Origin: RGIG9151 sp963635575
GTDB taxonomy: Bacteria > Bacillota > Clostridia > TANB77 > RGIG9151
NCBI GenBank assembly: GCA_963635575.1
Contig: CAVHFU010000009.1
Coordinates: 1 to 40,883 of the forward strand
Reading direction: 5' to 3'
DNA: 40,883 nucleotides
This document shows, piece after piece, positions 1 through 8,203 of the stretch. Numbering within the stretch: the stretch's first letter is position 1; each line of letters starts with the position of its first letter. A program made the translations under genes and the position numbers. A model generated the notes under the pieces. It did no database searches. It worked only from the letters and a program-made list of their open reading frames with translations, and had not been told where the DNA came from.

Positions 1-278
1 ACGCAATTGAATATCTTGAAGGAATTTTAGAACAATATTCAACTTTGCTAAATATCAATGTAAAAACGTTTGTGAACGGCAAAGGTAAAAGGAAAAGTAA
101 TTATCAACGAAGATATGAAAAACTTTTGGAATATATCCATAAGTTGCGTACTTATGCTAAAAATATAGAGATATGTGGAGATAAGCGTAATAGTTATTCA
201 AAGACAGACACTGATGCTACATTTATGCGAATTAAAAAGGACTACATGGGAAATGAACAATTACTGGTGTTAGTATAG
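1..278 (+). pseudogene. IS1182-type transposase fragment, both ends missing
   Basis: The frame is open from the left edge (first full codon at 3) and ends at a TAG at 276-278. The translated core, NSYSKTDTDATFMRIKKDYM followed by GNEQLL, is the conserved stretch of IS1182-family DDE transposases just before the usual PxYNxQ segment. Here the match stops after GNEQLL and is replaced by VLV and a stop. The break coincides with the start of a 26-bp inverted repeat at 265. The protein therefore lacks most of the catalytic domain and cannot be active. The 5' part lies outside the window. Family assignment rests on recognising the motif, not on a search. Confidence 0.8.
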
Positions 279-362
279 ATACATAGACACGAAATTTCGA
301 ACGATATGGTATAATATCAAATTAAGGAAATGAGGTGTGTCTATGTATCTATACTAACACCA
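265..362. repeat. 98-bp element with perfect 26-bp inverted repeats
   Basis: Bases 265-290 are the exact reverse complement of 337-362. The 46-base centre contains TATAAT at 310-315 and a purine-rich GGAAATGAGG at 326-335, which looks like a promoter and ribosome-binding site. It interrupts the IS1182-type transposase frame. It could be a miniature inverted-repeat element, the folded end of an insertion sequence, or a fold-back assembly artefact near a contig edge. No convincing target duplication is visible. Confidence 0.6.
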
Positions 363-378
363 ATACATCTATCGCTCC

Positions 379-443
379 GAGAGTGTAAAATAAAGTGTGT
401 AAGTTGAAAACAATCAAACTTATGCACTTTATTTTACACTCTC
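379..443. repeat. 65-bp palindrome resembling fused IS256-type terminal inverted repeats
   Basis: The arm GAGAGTGTAAAATAAAGTG (379-397) is the exact reverse complement of 425-443, and pairing continues imperfectly inward. GAGAGTGTAAAATAAAGTGTG resembles the ends of IS256-family (mutator-type) elements in Clostridia as I remember them. Both ends face each other over a few bases with no transposase between. This is what a fully internally deleted element would leave. It could also simply act as a hairpin. Confidence 0.55.
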
Positions 444-489
444 AAAAAAATGGATTCGCATCGCAAAAACAATGCAAATCCATTTTTTT
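444..489 (-). terminator. Bidirectional intrinsic terminator downstream of the HEPN/MNT operon
   Basis: AAAAAAATGGATT..GCAT pairs with ATGC.AATCCATTTTTTT around an A-rich loop, giving a stem with U-tracts on either strand. It lies 30 bases past the HEPN stop codon. Confidence 0.7.
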
Positions 490-518
490 GTTTGGGACTT
501 TTTTTACAGCCCCTTCTT

Positions 519-905
519 TTATTCAATATTTGCTTTAACTGCACATAGAACATTTTCAGCATATTTAAGACATTGCATAGCTTCTTCATTAGATACTGTT
601 ACAGGGGTTTCATTAGGATATCTAGTCTCTATATAATATTGATTTACAAAAATACACCCCTCCAAATATGTAGAGAACTGTGGCAACTTAGTTATAACTT
701 TTTTGCATAAGTACAACAAGCTATGTCCTGATTCCAATGTAGAAAACAAATATAATATAATTGCCTTCAAAGCCTTTTCTATTGCTTGTTGACAGTGAAA
801 AGCAACAGCATCGTTCCCACCGTCATGTTCAAACAAAATTTTAGCGCACTTCATATCTGTTTCTGCTTTATTTATCCAATCAATTATAAGAGGACTATCT
901 CCCAT
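519..905 (-). CDS. HEPN-domain protein, probable toxin of a HEPN/MNT toxin-antitoxin pair
   Basis: This 128-residue all-helical protein begins with the helix WINKAETDMKCAKIL (residues 10-24), followed by FHCQQAIEKALKAII (36-50), G60-H61 and R95-Y96-P97. This pattern is typical of small HEPN proteins (PF05168 type). Such proteins are predicted or proven RNases whose partner MNT nucleotidyltransferase neutralises them, in known pairs by adenylylation. A textbook R-x4-6-H RNase motif is not obvious, so activity is uncertain. The start is an ATG preceded by GGGGGAG, and the gene overlaps the end of the MNT gene by 11 bases, indicating translational coupling. Transposon debris lies immediately downstream, in keeping with a mobile accessory module. 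Confidence 0.8.
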   Translation of the reverse strand: MGDSPLIIDWINKAETDMKCAKILFEHDGGNDAVAFHCQQAIEKALKAIILYLFSTLESGHSLLYLCKKVITKLPQFSTYLEGCIFVNQYYIETRYPNETPVTVSNEEAMQCLKYAENVLCAVKANIE

Positions 906-1209
906 ATATTATCTCCCCCTCCATTAAAATCTTATGTAAAAATGAAGTCTCCTCATCCTTTAGCATTTCCCATTCTTTTTCTGTATATAAAATAATATCT
1001 ATAGAAAATTTTGTATCTATTTCAGCATATAACTTATTTACAAAACTTCTCTTATCGCTAGTATTCGCAATAATACATATATCTATATCGCTAGTAGGTT
1101 TGATTTGTTTTTTTGCAAGAGAACCGAATAGTATTATTTTAATTGGAGAATAATGCTCTATGATTTGTTGCTTTATCCTTTCTAATTCATTCATAAATTC
1201 TTCAAACAA
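895..1209 (-). CDS. MNT-type minimal nucleotidyltransferase, probable antitoxin
   Basis: This 104-residue protein carries the nucleotidyltransferase signature G29-S30-x10-D41-x-D43 after a beta strand (IKIILFGSLAKKQ). This is the metal- and NTP-binding core of MntA-like enzymes of the DNA polymerase beta superfamily. In characterised pairs the enzyme transfers AMP to the HEPN toxin. The start is TTG: AAGGAGGAG lies five bases upstream, whereas the next ATG (codon 6) has no comparable site. It is the first gene of the two-gene operon and precedes the HEPN gene. A sigma-A-like promoter lies at 1244-1272. Confidence 0.82.
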   Translation of the reverse strand: MFEEFMNELERIKQQIIEHYSPIKIILFGSLAKKQIKPTSDIDICIIANTSDKRSFVNKLYAEIDTKFSIDIILYTEKEWEMLKDEETSFLHKILMEGEIIYGR

Positions 1210-1243
1210 TTAGACTCCTCCTTATCTACTATCAACTGTTTTT

Positions 1244-1272
1244 AGTCTACCACATCAAAATAGGCAAGTCAA
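1244..1272 (-). promoter_or_regulatory. Sigma-A-like promoter of the MNT/HEPN operon
   Basis: On the minus strand TTGACT (1267-1272) is followed after 17 bases by TAGACT (1244-1249). The TTG start codon of the MNT gene is 35 bases further on. Confidence 0.5.
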
Positions 1273-1289
1273 TTAAACTCTTATGCTCA

Positions 1290-2396
1290 CTATTCGATAA
1301 ATTCAACAAAAACCTGATTAGCTAAATCCAGTCCCCTATCAGTAAGCCGTAGGATTTCACCCTTTTCCTCAAGTAATCCCAAATTAATAAGCTTTTTGGC
1401 TGATGCCATCCATCTATCATAAGCAAGGTACTCTTTACTTATTCCTTTTAACATTCTAAGCCCTAAAATTATCTTTTCTGAATTAATAACTTCCTCGCTT
1501 AAAACTTCCCTGTCTTCAATATTTTTCTTAAAATCATTTATATATTTATCAAAATCATCAGTATTTTTAAATCTAACTTCATTAAAACAAGAAGAAGCCC
1601 CAAGTCCAAAACCTAAATAAGCTTGTCTTTCCCAATATGCAGTATTATGTCTCGATTCAAAGCCAATTTTTCCGAAATTAGATATTTCGTAATGCTCATA
1701 TCCTGCATTTTTTAGCTTTTCTTTTATTAAATAATACATACCTCGCTCAACTTCATCGCTTGGCAATGTTAATTTCCCTTCGCTTTGTAATTTCCCAAAA
1801 GCGGTATTTTCTTCAACTTTTAACGAATATGTTGAAATATGCTCCGGATTAAGTCTTATAAACCCATCTAATGTATCTTCAACATCCTTTAATGTTTGAT
1901 TTGGCAATCCAAACATTAAATCCAAACTAATGTTAATAAATCCTGCATCTCTAGCCATATAAAATCCTTCAATAGCATCACTTGCTGTATGTACCCTGCC
2001 TATCTCCTTTAGTAGTTTATCTGAAAGTGATTGAACTCCAAAACTAATTCTATTAAATCCTATGTCGTGATATTTTTTTAGTTTTTCAATACTAATAGTT
2101 CCAGGGTTAACTTCTATGGTAACCTCTATATCGTCATTTAAAACATAGTTATCTTTTATTTCATTGTATATTTTCTCAATTAAATTTTCATCAATAAAAG
2201 AAGGTGTACCTCCTCCAAAGTACACCGAAGTAACAATATATCCTTTTTTAGCACTACTATATTCCCTTATCTCCTTTAAGAGTGCTGTAACATACTGTGA
2301 GACTCTGCTTTCTAAGTTCGCAAATGAAGTAAAATCACAATATTTACACTTTTGCTTGCAAAAAGGTATATGAACATAAATTGCAAGTTTTTTCAT
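1290..2396 (-). CDS. hemW: HemW-like radical SAM protein
   Basis: The 368-residue product opens with MKKLAIYVHIPFC. C13-x3-C17-x2-C20 binds the radical-SAM [4Fe-4S] cluster, and YFGGGTPSF contributes to S-adenosylmethionine binding. The C-terminal part carries the HemN/HemW signature (YWERQAYLGFGLGASSC). HemW proteins were long called oxygen-independent coproporphyrinogen oxidases, but characterised members act as haem chaperones. Length is normal for the family. A longer frame from an ATG at 2414 exists. I chose 2396 because family members start at this MKK and because the ATG overlaps the stop of the SLH gene as TAATG. This implies coupling within the holA-SLH-hemW operon. Confidence 0.9.
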   Translation of the reverse strand: MKKLAIYVHIPFCKQKCKYCDFTSFANLESRVSQYVTALLKEIREYSSAKKGYIVTSVYFGGGTPSFIDENLIEKIYNEIKDNYVLNDDIEVTIEVNPGTISIEKLKKYHDIGFNRISFGVQSLSDKLLKEIGRVHTASDAIEGFYMARDAGFINISLDLMFGLPNQTLKDVEDTLDGFIRLNPEHISTYSLKVEENTAFGKLQSEGKLTLPSDEVERGMYYLIKEKLKNAGYEHYEISNFGKIGFESRHNTAYWERQAYLGFGLGASSCFNEVRFKNTDDFDKYINDFKKNIEDREVLSEEVINSEKIILGLRMLKGISKEYLAYDRWMASAKKLINLGLLEEKGEILRLTDRGLDLANQVFVEFIE

Positions 2397-3511
2397 TATA
2401 AACTCAACTTCCATTCTCCATCTTGATAAACAAAATTAAATGTTTCTTCAAATTCTGTCACTTTAATTTCTCTATTTTTTATTCCTTTAGAAAAGTTCTC
2501 AACTAGTTCCTTTAGTATACTATTAATATCATCAGTATTAAAATCAGTCGAAATCTTATTTATACAATTATCAAGCAATTCTTTTATATCATAGCCTTTT
2601 ATTTTTAGTTTTGTATAACCACGATTAAAACCATCAAAACCCGTTTCGGTAACTTCATACTCAAACTTTTTAAAATACTGCTTTGTAATTTCCTTTAGTA
2701 TTTTTTGTTCTTCTTCCGAAACAGTAAAATATTTATTTCCTAAAACATTTGCGGTATCATAAGTCAAACTCTTTGCTTTTTCAAAATCACCATTTTTAAA
2801 ACTATCCATCAAATTATTTGTAGCCGAAATCAACTCATTATCTTGATACTCATTTTCAACCCTTTTTGCATCATATTTAAGTAAATTTCTAAAAATGGCT
2901 GATGCTTCAGCTCTTGTTATATGGCGACCAGGACGAATATATGTTTTACCATCAACAATTTCTCCATTTATAACTCCGTTCTTATATGCTAAAACTGTTT
3001 CTTTTGGAAATAAGATTTCATCAGCATCAGCAAAGAGTGTTTTTTCTTCACCCTGTACATATGCACTTTCATCATATCCGTAAATTTTAGAGACAGCATA
3101 CACAAATGCCTCTCTAGTCATTTCTAAATCTCCGGTTATTCCTTCCATATATGAATAACCGTCAAACCCTAATGTTTCTCCAAGCGAATCATAATAAGGA
3201 TTAATATATTTACGAATTGCCTCTATTGAGTCTTTAGCCCAATGTGTTTTTGAAATCTCAGTAAAATAATTAGACACATTATCTTTAGGCAATTCAAATA
3301 TTTTCGTAAAAATAGTAGCAAATTCAGCCAAACTTATATTGTTACTTGGCTTAAATGTTCCGTCTACATATCCGCTTAAAATCCCATCATTTTGCATCTT
3401 CTCTATTGCATTATATGCCCAATGGGTATCCGGCACATCACTAAACACAGCCATACTAGTATTCATCATTAGTGTTCCGACAACTAAAGTTCCGATAATA
3501 ATTTTTTTCAT
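2396..3511 (-). CDS. Secreted S-layer-homology (SLH) domain protein
   Basis: The start is set at MKKIIIGTL, where GGGAGG (3518-3523) lies six bases upstream; an in-frame ATG at 3538 has no such site. Residues 1-22 form a signal peptide. SLH-type segments follow: FSDVPDTHWAYNAIEKMQ with GYVDGTFKPSNNISLAEF, a degenerate second copy around HWAKDSIEAI, and a third with IRPGRHITRAEASAIFRN. SLH domains bind pyruvylated or other secondary cell-wall polymers. The C-terminal ~175 residues form an alpha/beta region ending FVYQDGEWKLSL, which I cannot assign. It sits between holA and hemW with one- and 23-base junctions, an odd operon position for a surface protein. Confidence 0.85.
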   Translation of the reverse strand: MKKIIIGTLVVGTLMMNTSMAVFSDVPDTHWAYNAIEKMQNDGILSGYVDGTFKPSNNISLAEFATIFTKIFELPKDNVSNYFTEISKTHWAKDSIEAIRKYINPYYDSLGETLGFDGYSYMEGITGDLEMTREAFVYAVSKIYGYDESAYVQGEEKTLFADADEILFPKETVLAYKNGVINGEIVDGKTYIRPGRHITRAEASAIFRNLLKYDAKRVENEYQDNELISATNNLMDSFKNGDFEKAKSLTYDTANVLGNKYFTVSEEEQKILKEITKQYFKKFEYEVTETGFDGFNRGYTKLKIKGYDIKELLDNCINKISTDFNTDDINSILKELVENFSKGIKNREIKVTEFEETFNFVYQDGEWKLSL

Positions 3512-3534
3512 AACTAACCTCCCTATCATTTTAC

Positions 3535-4470
3535 TCAAACAGTTAAAAGAACTTCCAGCCCAATTCTTAGGTCAACTTCACCTTTTTTACTTTTTACGTC
3601 CAATTCAACCAATTTATGCAATATATTTCTAAGCTCATTCTTTTCATAATTCTTTACTTGGCCAAGTAATTTTCTATATACATACGGATTAATAGAAAGC
3701 TCATCAGCACTCGCTCTTCCCTCGTCTGTCGCAACTCTTAGCAAAAACAAATTTCTAAAGTGCTTATAAAGCATAATAAGTATAAATTGTTCAGCCTCTT
3801 TTTTCAAAATTAATTCATTCACCAAAATAAGTGATTTTTTCTTGTCCTTATTGCCAATTGCATCAGTTAAATCAAAGATAATTCCCTGCATACTTTTTAC
3901 ACACACTTCATTAATTAAATCTTTGGTTATCTTTTCGCCTTCATTATTTAAAACAGCCAACTTCTTAATTTCGCTGTATAAATAGCTCATTGATGGTCCA
4001 CAGCTATCCGCCAAATACTTTGCGTCTTCTATGTCTATCACCGCATTGCACTTCTTCATACCGCTGCAAATCCAATTGGCTAAATCTATTGTACCTCGGT
4101 ATTTAAGCTCCTCAAACTTTCCAACCTTAGAAAGTTTTTTATATGGTGTAAGCCTTTTATCTACACTTTCCTCATTAAATACAACAACAGCATAATCAGG
4201 CAAATTAAGTAAATACTCAACAACCTTTTCCGTAACTGACGGTGAAACCTTCTTGCTTGAAGCAAAAAGCCCTGAGTTCTTAACAAGTATAACCTTTTTT
4301 TCATCACAAAACGGCATTTGTTCACAGTTATCCGGCAATTTAGAAATAGTTTCATCATCTAACTTTACAAAATTCATAGACGGATTTGACAAATTACATT
4401 CTCCTATAACTTTGTTTGCATTATACTCTCTTAAGAAGTCCTCTTCACCATAAAAAATGTATAATTCCAT
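3535..4470 (-). CDS. holA: DNA polymerase III delta subunit (clamp loader)
   Basis: This is a 311-residue HolA-type protein. The N-terminus MELYIFYGEEDFLREYNANK matches the family opening (short strand, then GxDxFL), with no usable Walker A motif, as normal for delta. The middle helical part (FDLTDAIGNKDKKKSLILVN) and C-terminal collar domain (LIMLYKHFRNLFLLR; HKLVELDVKSKKGEVD) are characteristic. It opens the sliding clamp in the replisome clamp loader. GGAGAG lies upstream of the ATG. The gene follows the leucine-rich-repeat gene by 15 bases and is followed by the SLH gene. In many Firmicutes holA sits next to rpsT or comEC, neither of which is here. Confidence 0.9.
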   Translation of the reverse strand: MELYIFYGEEDFLREYNANKVIGECNLSNPSMNFVKLDDETISKLPDNCEQMPFCDEKKVILVKNSGLFASSKKVSPSVTEKVVEYLLNLPDYAVVVFNEESVDKRLTPYKKLSKVGKFEELKYRGTIDLANWICSGMKKCNAVIDIEDAKYLADSCGPSMSYLYSEIKKLAVLNNEGEKITKDLINEVCVKSMQGIIFDLTDAIGNKDKKKSLILVNELILKKEAEQFILIMLYKHFRNLFLLRVATDEGRASADELSINPYVYRKLLGQVKNYEKNELRNILHKLVELDVKSKKGEVDLRIGLEVLLTV

Positions 4471-4485
4471 ATTCTCTCCTTTTAT

Positions 4486-6264
4486 CTATTGGTTCACATA
4501 TGATTTCATATATATATAATCGTTTCCTACTAATTCTCCTCTAAAATCTTTAAGCCAGTCATTACCATATGACTCAATATTTACATCACTTATTGTGTTA
4601 GCACGATTTTTAAAAACGACTCTTTCAAGTTTAGTACAACCATTAAATGTTCCGTATCCTATCTGCTTTACACTTTCAGGTACATTAACCCTTCTCACCT
4701 TAGTACAATTTTCAAATACATGTGTACCGATTTTCTCAACACCATATTCAATATCTAAACCAGATAAACTACTGCATCCAAAGAAAGCTGCCTCTCCTAC
4801 AGTTCTTAACTTTGCCGAAAAATTTATCTTTTCTAAACTTGTGCAACCACTAAATACATTTTTGCCAATTTCTACTACATTTTCAGGAATAGAAATATCC
4901 TTTAGGCTTGTACAACCACTAAACAAATAATCATTTAACTTTGACATTTTATTCGGCAAATTTAATTGAGCCAAACTAACACATCCACTAAAAGCGTATT
5001 CCCCTATATCTAAAGCTTTAGTAGGTATTCTTATTTTAGTCAGGGCCTTACACTCATAAAAAGCATATCCACCGATTTTAGTTAATGTACTCGGTAACGT
5101 AACCTTTTCAAGGGAAGTACAATTGCTAAAAGCATACTTCCTAATTTCAGTAACACTCTCAGGCAATTCAATATTCTTTATTCCTTTGCATTCACTAAAT
5201 GTATAGTCATCAATAACAGTCACACCACTTGGAACAGTTATACTACTAATATCATTACAACATTCAAAGCAATAGCTTTCAATATTTTTAACTGTGCTAG
5301 GAATTACAAAATTTCCACTATATTTCTGCGGTACTTTTATAATTAAACTTTTATTTTTGTTATATAAGCTACCATTATCCGAAGAATATGTACTATTGTT
5401 TTCATCCACATCAATTTCCCCTAAACTGGTACATCCACTAAATGCATTTTTCCCTATATTATCTACACTACTTGGAATGTAAATATTCATTAATGATGAA
5501 CAGTTTTTAAACGCATATTCTCCTATGTTTTTTAATCCTTCAAAAAATATAACACTTGTTACATTGCTACAATCTTCAAAAGCATATGCTCCAATCTTTT
5601 TCACATCAGACGCAACTGTAACTCCGGATAAACTTGTACAATTTTTAAAAACTTCCCTGCCAATTTCAGTAACACCCTTAGGTACAGTAACATTTTTAAC
5701 CTTTATACAATTCATAAAAGCATAATCTCCAATTTTCGTAACCGTATCGGAGATTTCAATTTCTGTCATACTTGTTGCATCATAAAAACTTCTATTTCCA
5801 ATAGTTTTAACTCCGCTAGATATAACTATTTTTTTTACATTACTTAAATCTCTACGTACTATTTGCTCTTTCCCTTTATTAAAACATACTTCTCCATTAA
5901 TTAAATTAAAATTGTACATCTCTCCTGTTCCGCTTACAACATATGTACCATCTTCATACTCAGTACCTATAACATCTTTTCCCAACTCATCTTTAGCTAT
6001 AACCTTTTTATTTGTATTTTCATCTTGTTTATTTTCTTCTCTCTTATCTCCATTTTCTTCTGTATTATCATTGGTAGCTATCGGAGACGGGCTACTACTA
6101 CTTACGACATCTAAATCAGATGATTGGCTAGGTGATGGACTTTCTACATTATTAATCACTTTATTTGTATTTAAATACGGCTCTTCACTATTTATTATTA
6201 AAAAGCACAGTACTCCGAATGCTATAACTACACATATAGCTAAAACTATACCGAATTTCTTCAT
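4486..6264 (-). CDS. Membrane-anchored BspA-like leucine-rich-repeat surface protein
   Basis: The 592-residue product has an N-terminal membrane segment (residues 5-24), a Ser/Pro-rich and then charged linker to about residue 95, and sixteen 23-residue LRR_5/BspA-type repeats. A typical unit reads VTEIGREVFKNCTSLSGVTV. Repeats 6 and 7 are separated by an island of about 35 residues (NSTYSSDNGSLYNKNKSLII) that is common in this family. BspA-like proteins are surface-exposed and bind proteins or host surfaces in studied cases. Function here is inferred only. GGAGGAG precedes the start. No sortase signal is visible; anchoring would be through the N-terminal helix. It lies upstream of holA with a 15-base gap. 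Confidence 0.88.
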   Translation of the reverse strand: MKKFGIVLAICVVIAFGVLCFLIINSEEPYLNTNKVINNVESPSPSQSSDLDVVSSSSPSPIATNDNTEENGDKREENKQDENTNKKVIAKDELGKDVIGTEYEDGTYVVSGTGEMYNFNLINGEVCFNKGKEQIVRRDLSNVKKIVISSGVKTIGNRSFYDATSMTEIEISDTVTKIGDYAFMNCIKVKNVTVPKGVTEIGREVFKNCTSLSGVTVASDVKKIGAYAFEDCSNVTSVIFFEGLKNIGEYAFKNCSSLMNIYIPSSVDNIGKNAFSGCTSLGEIDVDENNSTYSSDNGSLYNKNKSLIIKVPQKYSGNFVIPSTVKNIESYCFECCNDISSITVPSGVTVIDDYTFSECKGIKNIELPESVTEIRKYAFSNCTSLEKVTLPSTLTKIGGYAFYECKALTKIRIPTKALDIGEYAFSGCVSLAQLNLPNKMSKLNDYLFSGCTSLKDISIPENVVEIGKNVFSGCTSLEKINFSAKLRTVGEAAFFGCSSLSGLDIEYGVEKIGTHVFENCTKVRRVNVPESVKQIGYGTFNGCTKLERVVFKNRANTISDVNIESYGNDWLKDFRGELVGNDYIYMKSYVNQ

Positions 6265-6369
6265 ATTTTTTTCAGCTCCTCCAATTTAAATATCGTAACA
6301 AATAATTAAATATTTACATTTATCCTGCTTTAATTTTTTGCATCTCTCAGCTTACGCAGTGTTTATTTT

Positions 6370-6930
6370 TTATATTAACATATTTTTCTGCAGACATTTT
6401 ATTTGTTTACTATACCTATCTTCTTCCGAATAAATACATCCACAATACTTTTGCATATATAGTCCCATATCTCTTGCGAGTTGTTGCCCTTCTCTAAATC
6501 CTGGTCTAAAATCCACATAAAGAAAATTTATATCATACTTTTTTGACCTTTCGATACATACTTCTTTTAGCATATCATGCTTTTGATAAGGACTAACCAA
6601 AAGAGTAGTAGTAAAAGCATCAAAACCTTTCTCCTTAGCCGTTTTAGCCACAACTTCCATACGGCTTTCATAGCAATATCTACATCTTTCAAGCTCCTTA
6701 CCGTAGACTGCTCGTGTAAATCTAACAATATCGTATTCATCAATTTCTATGGTTGGAATATTTTCTATTTCCATAAGCTTTTTATAGCTTTCATATCTAC
6801 TTTTATACTCGGTATATGGATGGATATTTGTATTAAACCAAAAAGAAGTTATATCTATATTTTGTGCTTTTAAAACCTTTAGCGGATATGTAGAACATGG
6901 TCCGCAACAACTATGTAACAATAATTTCAT
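6370..6930 (-). CDS. queH: Epoxyqueuosine reductase QueH
   Basis: This 186-residue DUF208/QueH protein carries the family's cysteine pairs: HSCCGPC near the N-terminus (C8, C9, C12), CRYC in the middle and CGC near the C-terminus. DFRPGFREGQQLARDMGLY is also conserved. QueH reduces epoxyqueuosine to queuosine at tRNA position 34 and replaces the cobalamin-dependent QueG. The start is the ATG at 6930. An in-frame GTG nine bases earlier is part of the AGGTGAG ribosome-binding site. The gene starts nine bases after the prfB stop, so the two are probably co-transcribed. Confidence 0.92.
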   Translation of the reverse strand: MKLLLHSCCGPCSTYPLKVLKAQNIDITSFWFNTNIHPYTEYKSRYESYKKLMEIENIPTIEIDEYDIVRFTRAVYGKELERCRYCYESRMEVVAKTAKEKGFDAFTTTLLVSPYQKHDMLKEVCIERSKKYDINFLYVDFRPGFREGQQLARDMGLYMQKYCGCIYSEEDRYSKQIKCLQKNMLI

Positions 6931-6939
6931 ATTTCTCAC

Positions 6940-8044
6940 CTATTTTACCTTTGAATTTAAATATGCATTAATAAAGCCGTCAATCTCTCCATCCATAACA
7001 GCCTGAACATTTCCGACCTCATAATCTGTTCTATGGTCTTTAACCATACTATACGGATGAAAAACGTATGAACGAATTTGGCTTCCCCAAGCAATTTCCT
7101 TCATATCTCCCTTTATAGCTTCGATTTTATCTAAATGCTCACGCTCCTTAATAGCGAACAATTTAGACTTTAACATCTTCATTGCAGTTTCTCTGTTTTG
7201 AATCTGAGAACGTTCTGTTTGGCAAGACACAACAACACCGGTAGGTATATGAGTTATTCTTACCGCAGATTCAGTCTTGTTAATATGCTGACCACCAGCA
7301 CCGCTTGCACGATATGTATCTACCCTTAAATCTGCCGGATTGATGTCAATGTTCATATCATCAGAAATTTCAGGCATAACATCTAGAGACGCAAAAGAAG
7401 TATGTCGTCTGGCATTAGAGTCAAATGGAGAAATTCTTACTAATCTATGTACACCTTTCTCACAAGCTAGATACCCATAAGCATTTTCTCCCTCTACAAT
7501 AAAGGTTACACTCTTAATTCCGGCATCATCTCCCGGAAGGCAATCTAGTTCACGAGCTTTGTATCCGTTTCGCTCTGCCCATCTAAGATACATTCTGTAA
7601 AGCATTTCAACCCAATCCTGAGCTTCTGTTCCCCCCGCTCCGGAATGTAAAGTCAAAATAGCATTATTTTTATCATACGGTCCACTAAGTAAAGCCTCAA
7701 GTCTCATCTTCTCAGTAGTTTTATTTAACTTATAAATTCCCTTGCCTATTTCTTCAACCAAACTAGCATCATCTTCTTCAATAGCAAGTTCGTTTAACGT
7801 TTCTAAATCTTCTTCATCGGATACCAATTTATTATATTTCTCAACAGAAGATTTCAAATTCTTACTCTTTTGAAGTACCTTTTGGGAATTCTCTAAATCA
7901 TCCCAAAAACCATCTTTAGAAATCTCCCCTTCAAGCTCTTCTATATTTTTCTCTTTTTGAGCGATGTCAAAGAGAAACACCCAATTCTTTAATAGATTTC
8001 TTTAGCTCCTCTAACTGAATTTTGTATTCTTCAAACTCTATCAT
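6940..8044 (-). CDS. prfB: Peptide chain release factor 2, with +1 programmed frameshift
   Basis: RF2 terminates translation at UGA and UAA. The body contains the SPF anticodon-like motif (RISPFDSNARR) and the GGQ motif (ASGAGGQHINKTES) for peptidyl-tRNA hydrolysis. The reading frame comes in two parts: a 25-codon frame from the ATG at 8044 (MIEFEEYKIQLEELKKSIKE..) that ends at an in-frame TGA at 7967-7969, and the main frame entered by a +1 shift at CTTTGAC, giving SLFDIAQKEK. The total is about 367 residues, normal for RF2. Taking the downstream GTG (7980) as the start would lose the N-terminal helix. queH follows. An apparent promoter lies at 8075-8103. Confidence 0.95.
7966..7972 (-). other. 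prfB: Programmed +1 frameshift site of prfB (CTT TGA C)
   Basis: After codon 24 the mRNA reads CUU UGA C. Slippage on CUU and reading GAC continues the RF2 frame. The UGA is recognised by RF2 itself, giving the known autoregulatory loop. The usual internal Shine-Dalgarno (AGGGGG) is weak here: only TTGGGTG is found about ten bases upstream. Confidence 0.92.
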
Positions 8045-8074
8045 TTTCTCACTCCCAATCAACTATACATTGCA

Positions 8075-8103
8075 ATTTTACACTATTTTTGAACATTTGT
8101 AAA
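8075..8103 (-). promoter_or_regulatory. Sigma-A-like promoter of prfB-queH
   Basis: On the minus strand TTTACA (8098-8103), a 17-base spacer and TAAAAT (8075-8080) precede the prfB ATG by about 30 bases. Confidence 0.55.
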
Positions 8104-8111
8104 TCTAAAAA

Positions 8112-8188
8112 AGGGCTATAAAAAACTCGTTTTTCATCATTATAAAACAGTACACTGTTTGTATTGATTTTGAGTCTTTTACAGCTCC
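8112..8188 (-). terminator. Long imperfect hairpin ending the activase transcript
   Basis: On the minus strand AGGAGCTGTAAAAGACTC (from 8188) pairs imperfectly with GAGTTTTTTATAGCCCT, followed by a run of T. A second small palindrome, AAACAGTGTACTGTTT, sits in the loop. It could be an intrinsic terminator or a short repeat. Its left arm resembles a sequence downstream of the HEPN gene near 491-512. Confidence 0.5.
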
Positions 8189-8203
8189 TACATAAAAATC
8201 TAA

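Noticed and set aside
4595..5725. Regular ~69-bp periodicity that might suggest a repeat array
   Set aside because: It is the DNA of the 23-residue leucine-rich repeats; units differ strongly in sequence and there are no spacers, so it is not a CRISPR array.
5912..6289. 125-residue plus-strand frame opposite the start of the leucine-rich-repeat gene
   Set aside because: It is Ser/Phe/Leu-rich as expected for the antisense of a Ser-rich linker, has no ribosome-binding site, and is fully covered by a well-supported gene on the other strand.
8091..8103. GAACATTTGTAAA in the prfB promoter, resembling the recA SOS box
   Set aside because: Only one half (GAAC) fits; the second half is GTAA instead of GTTC, and prfB is not a known SOS gene.
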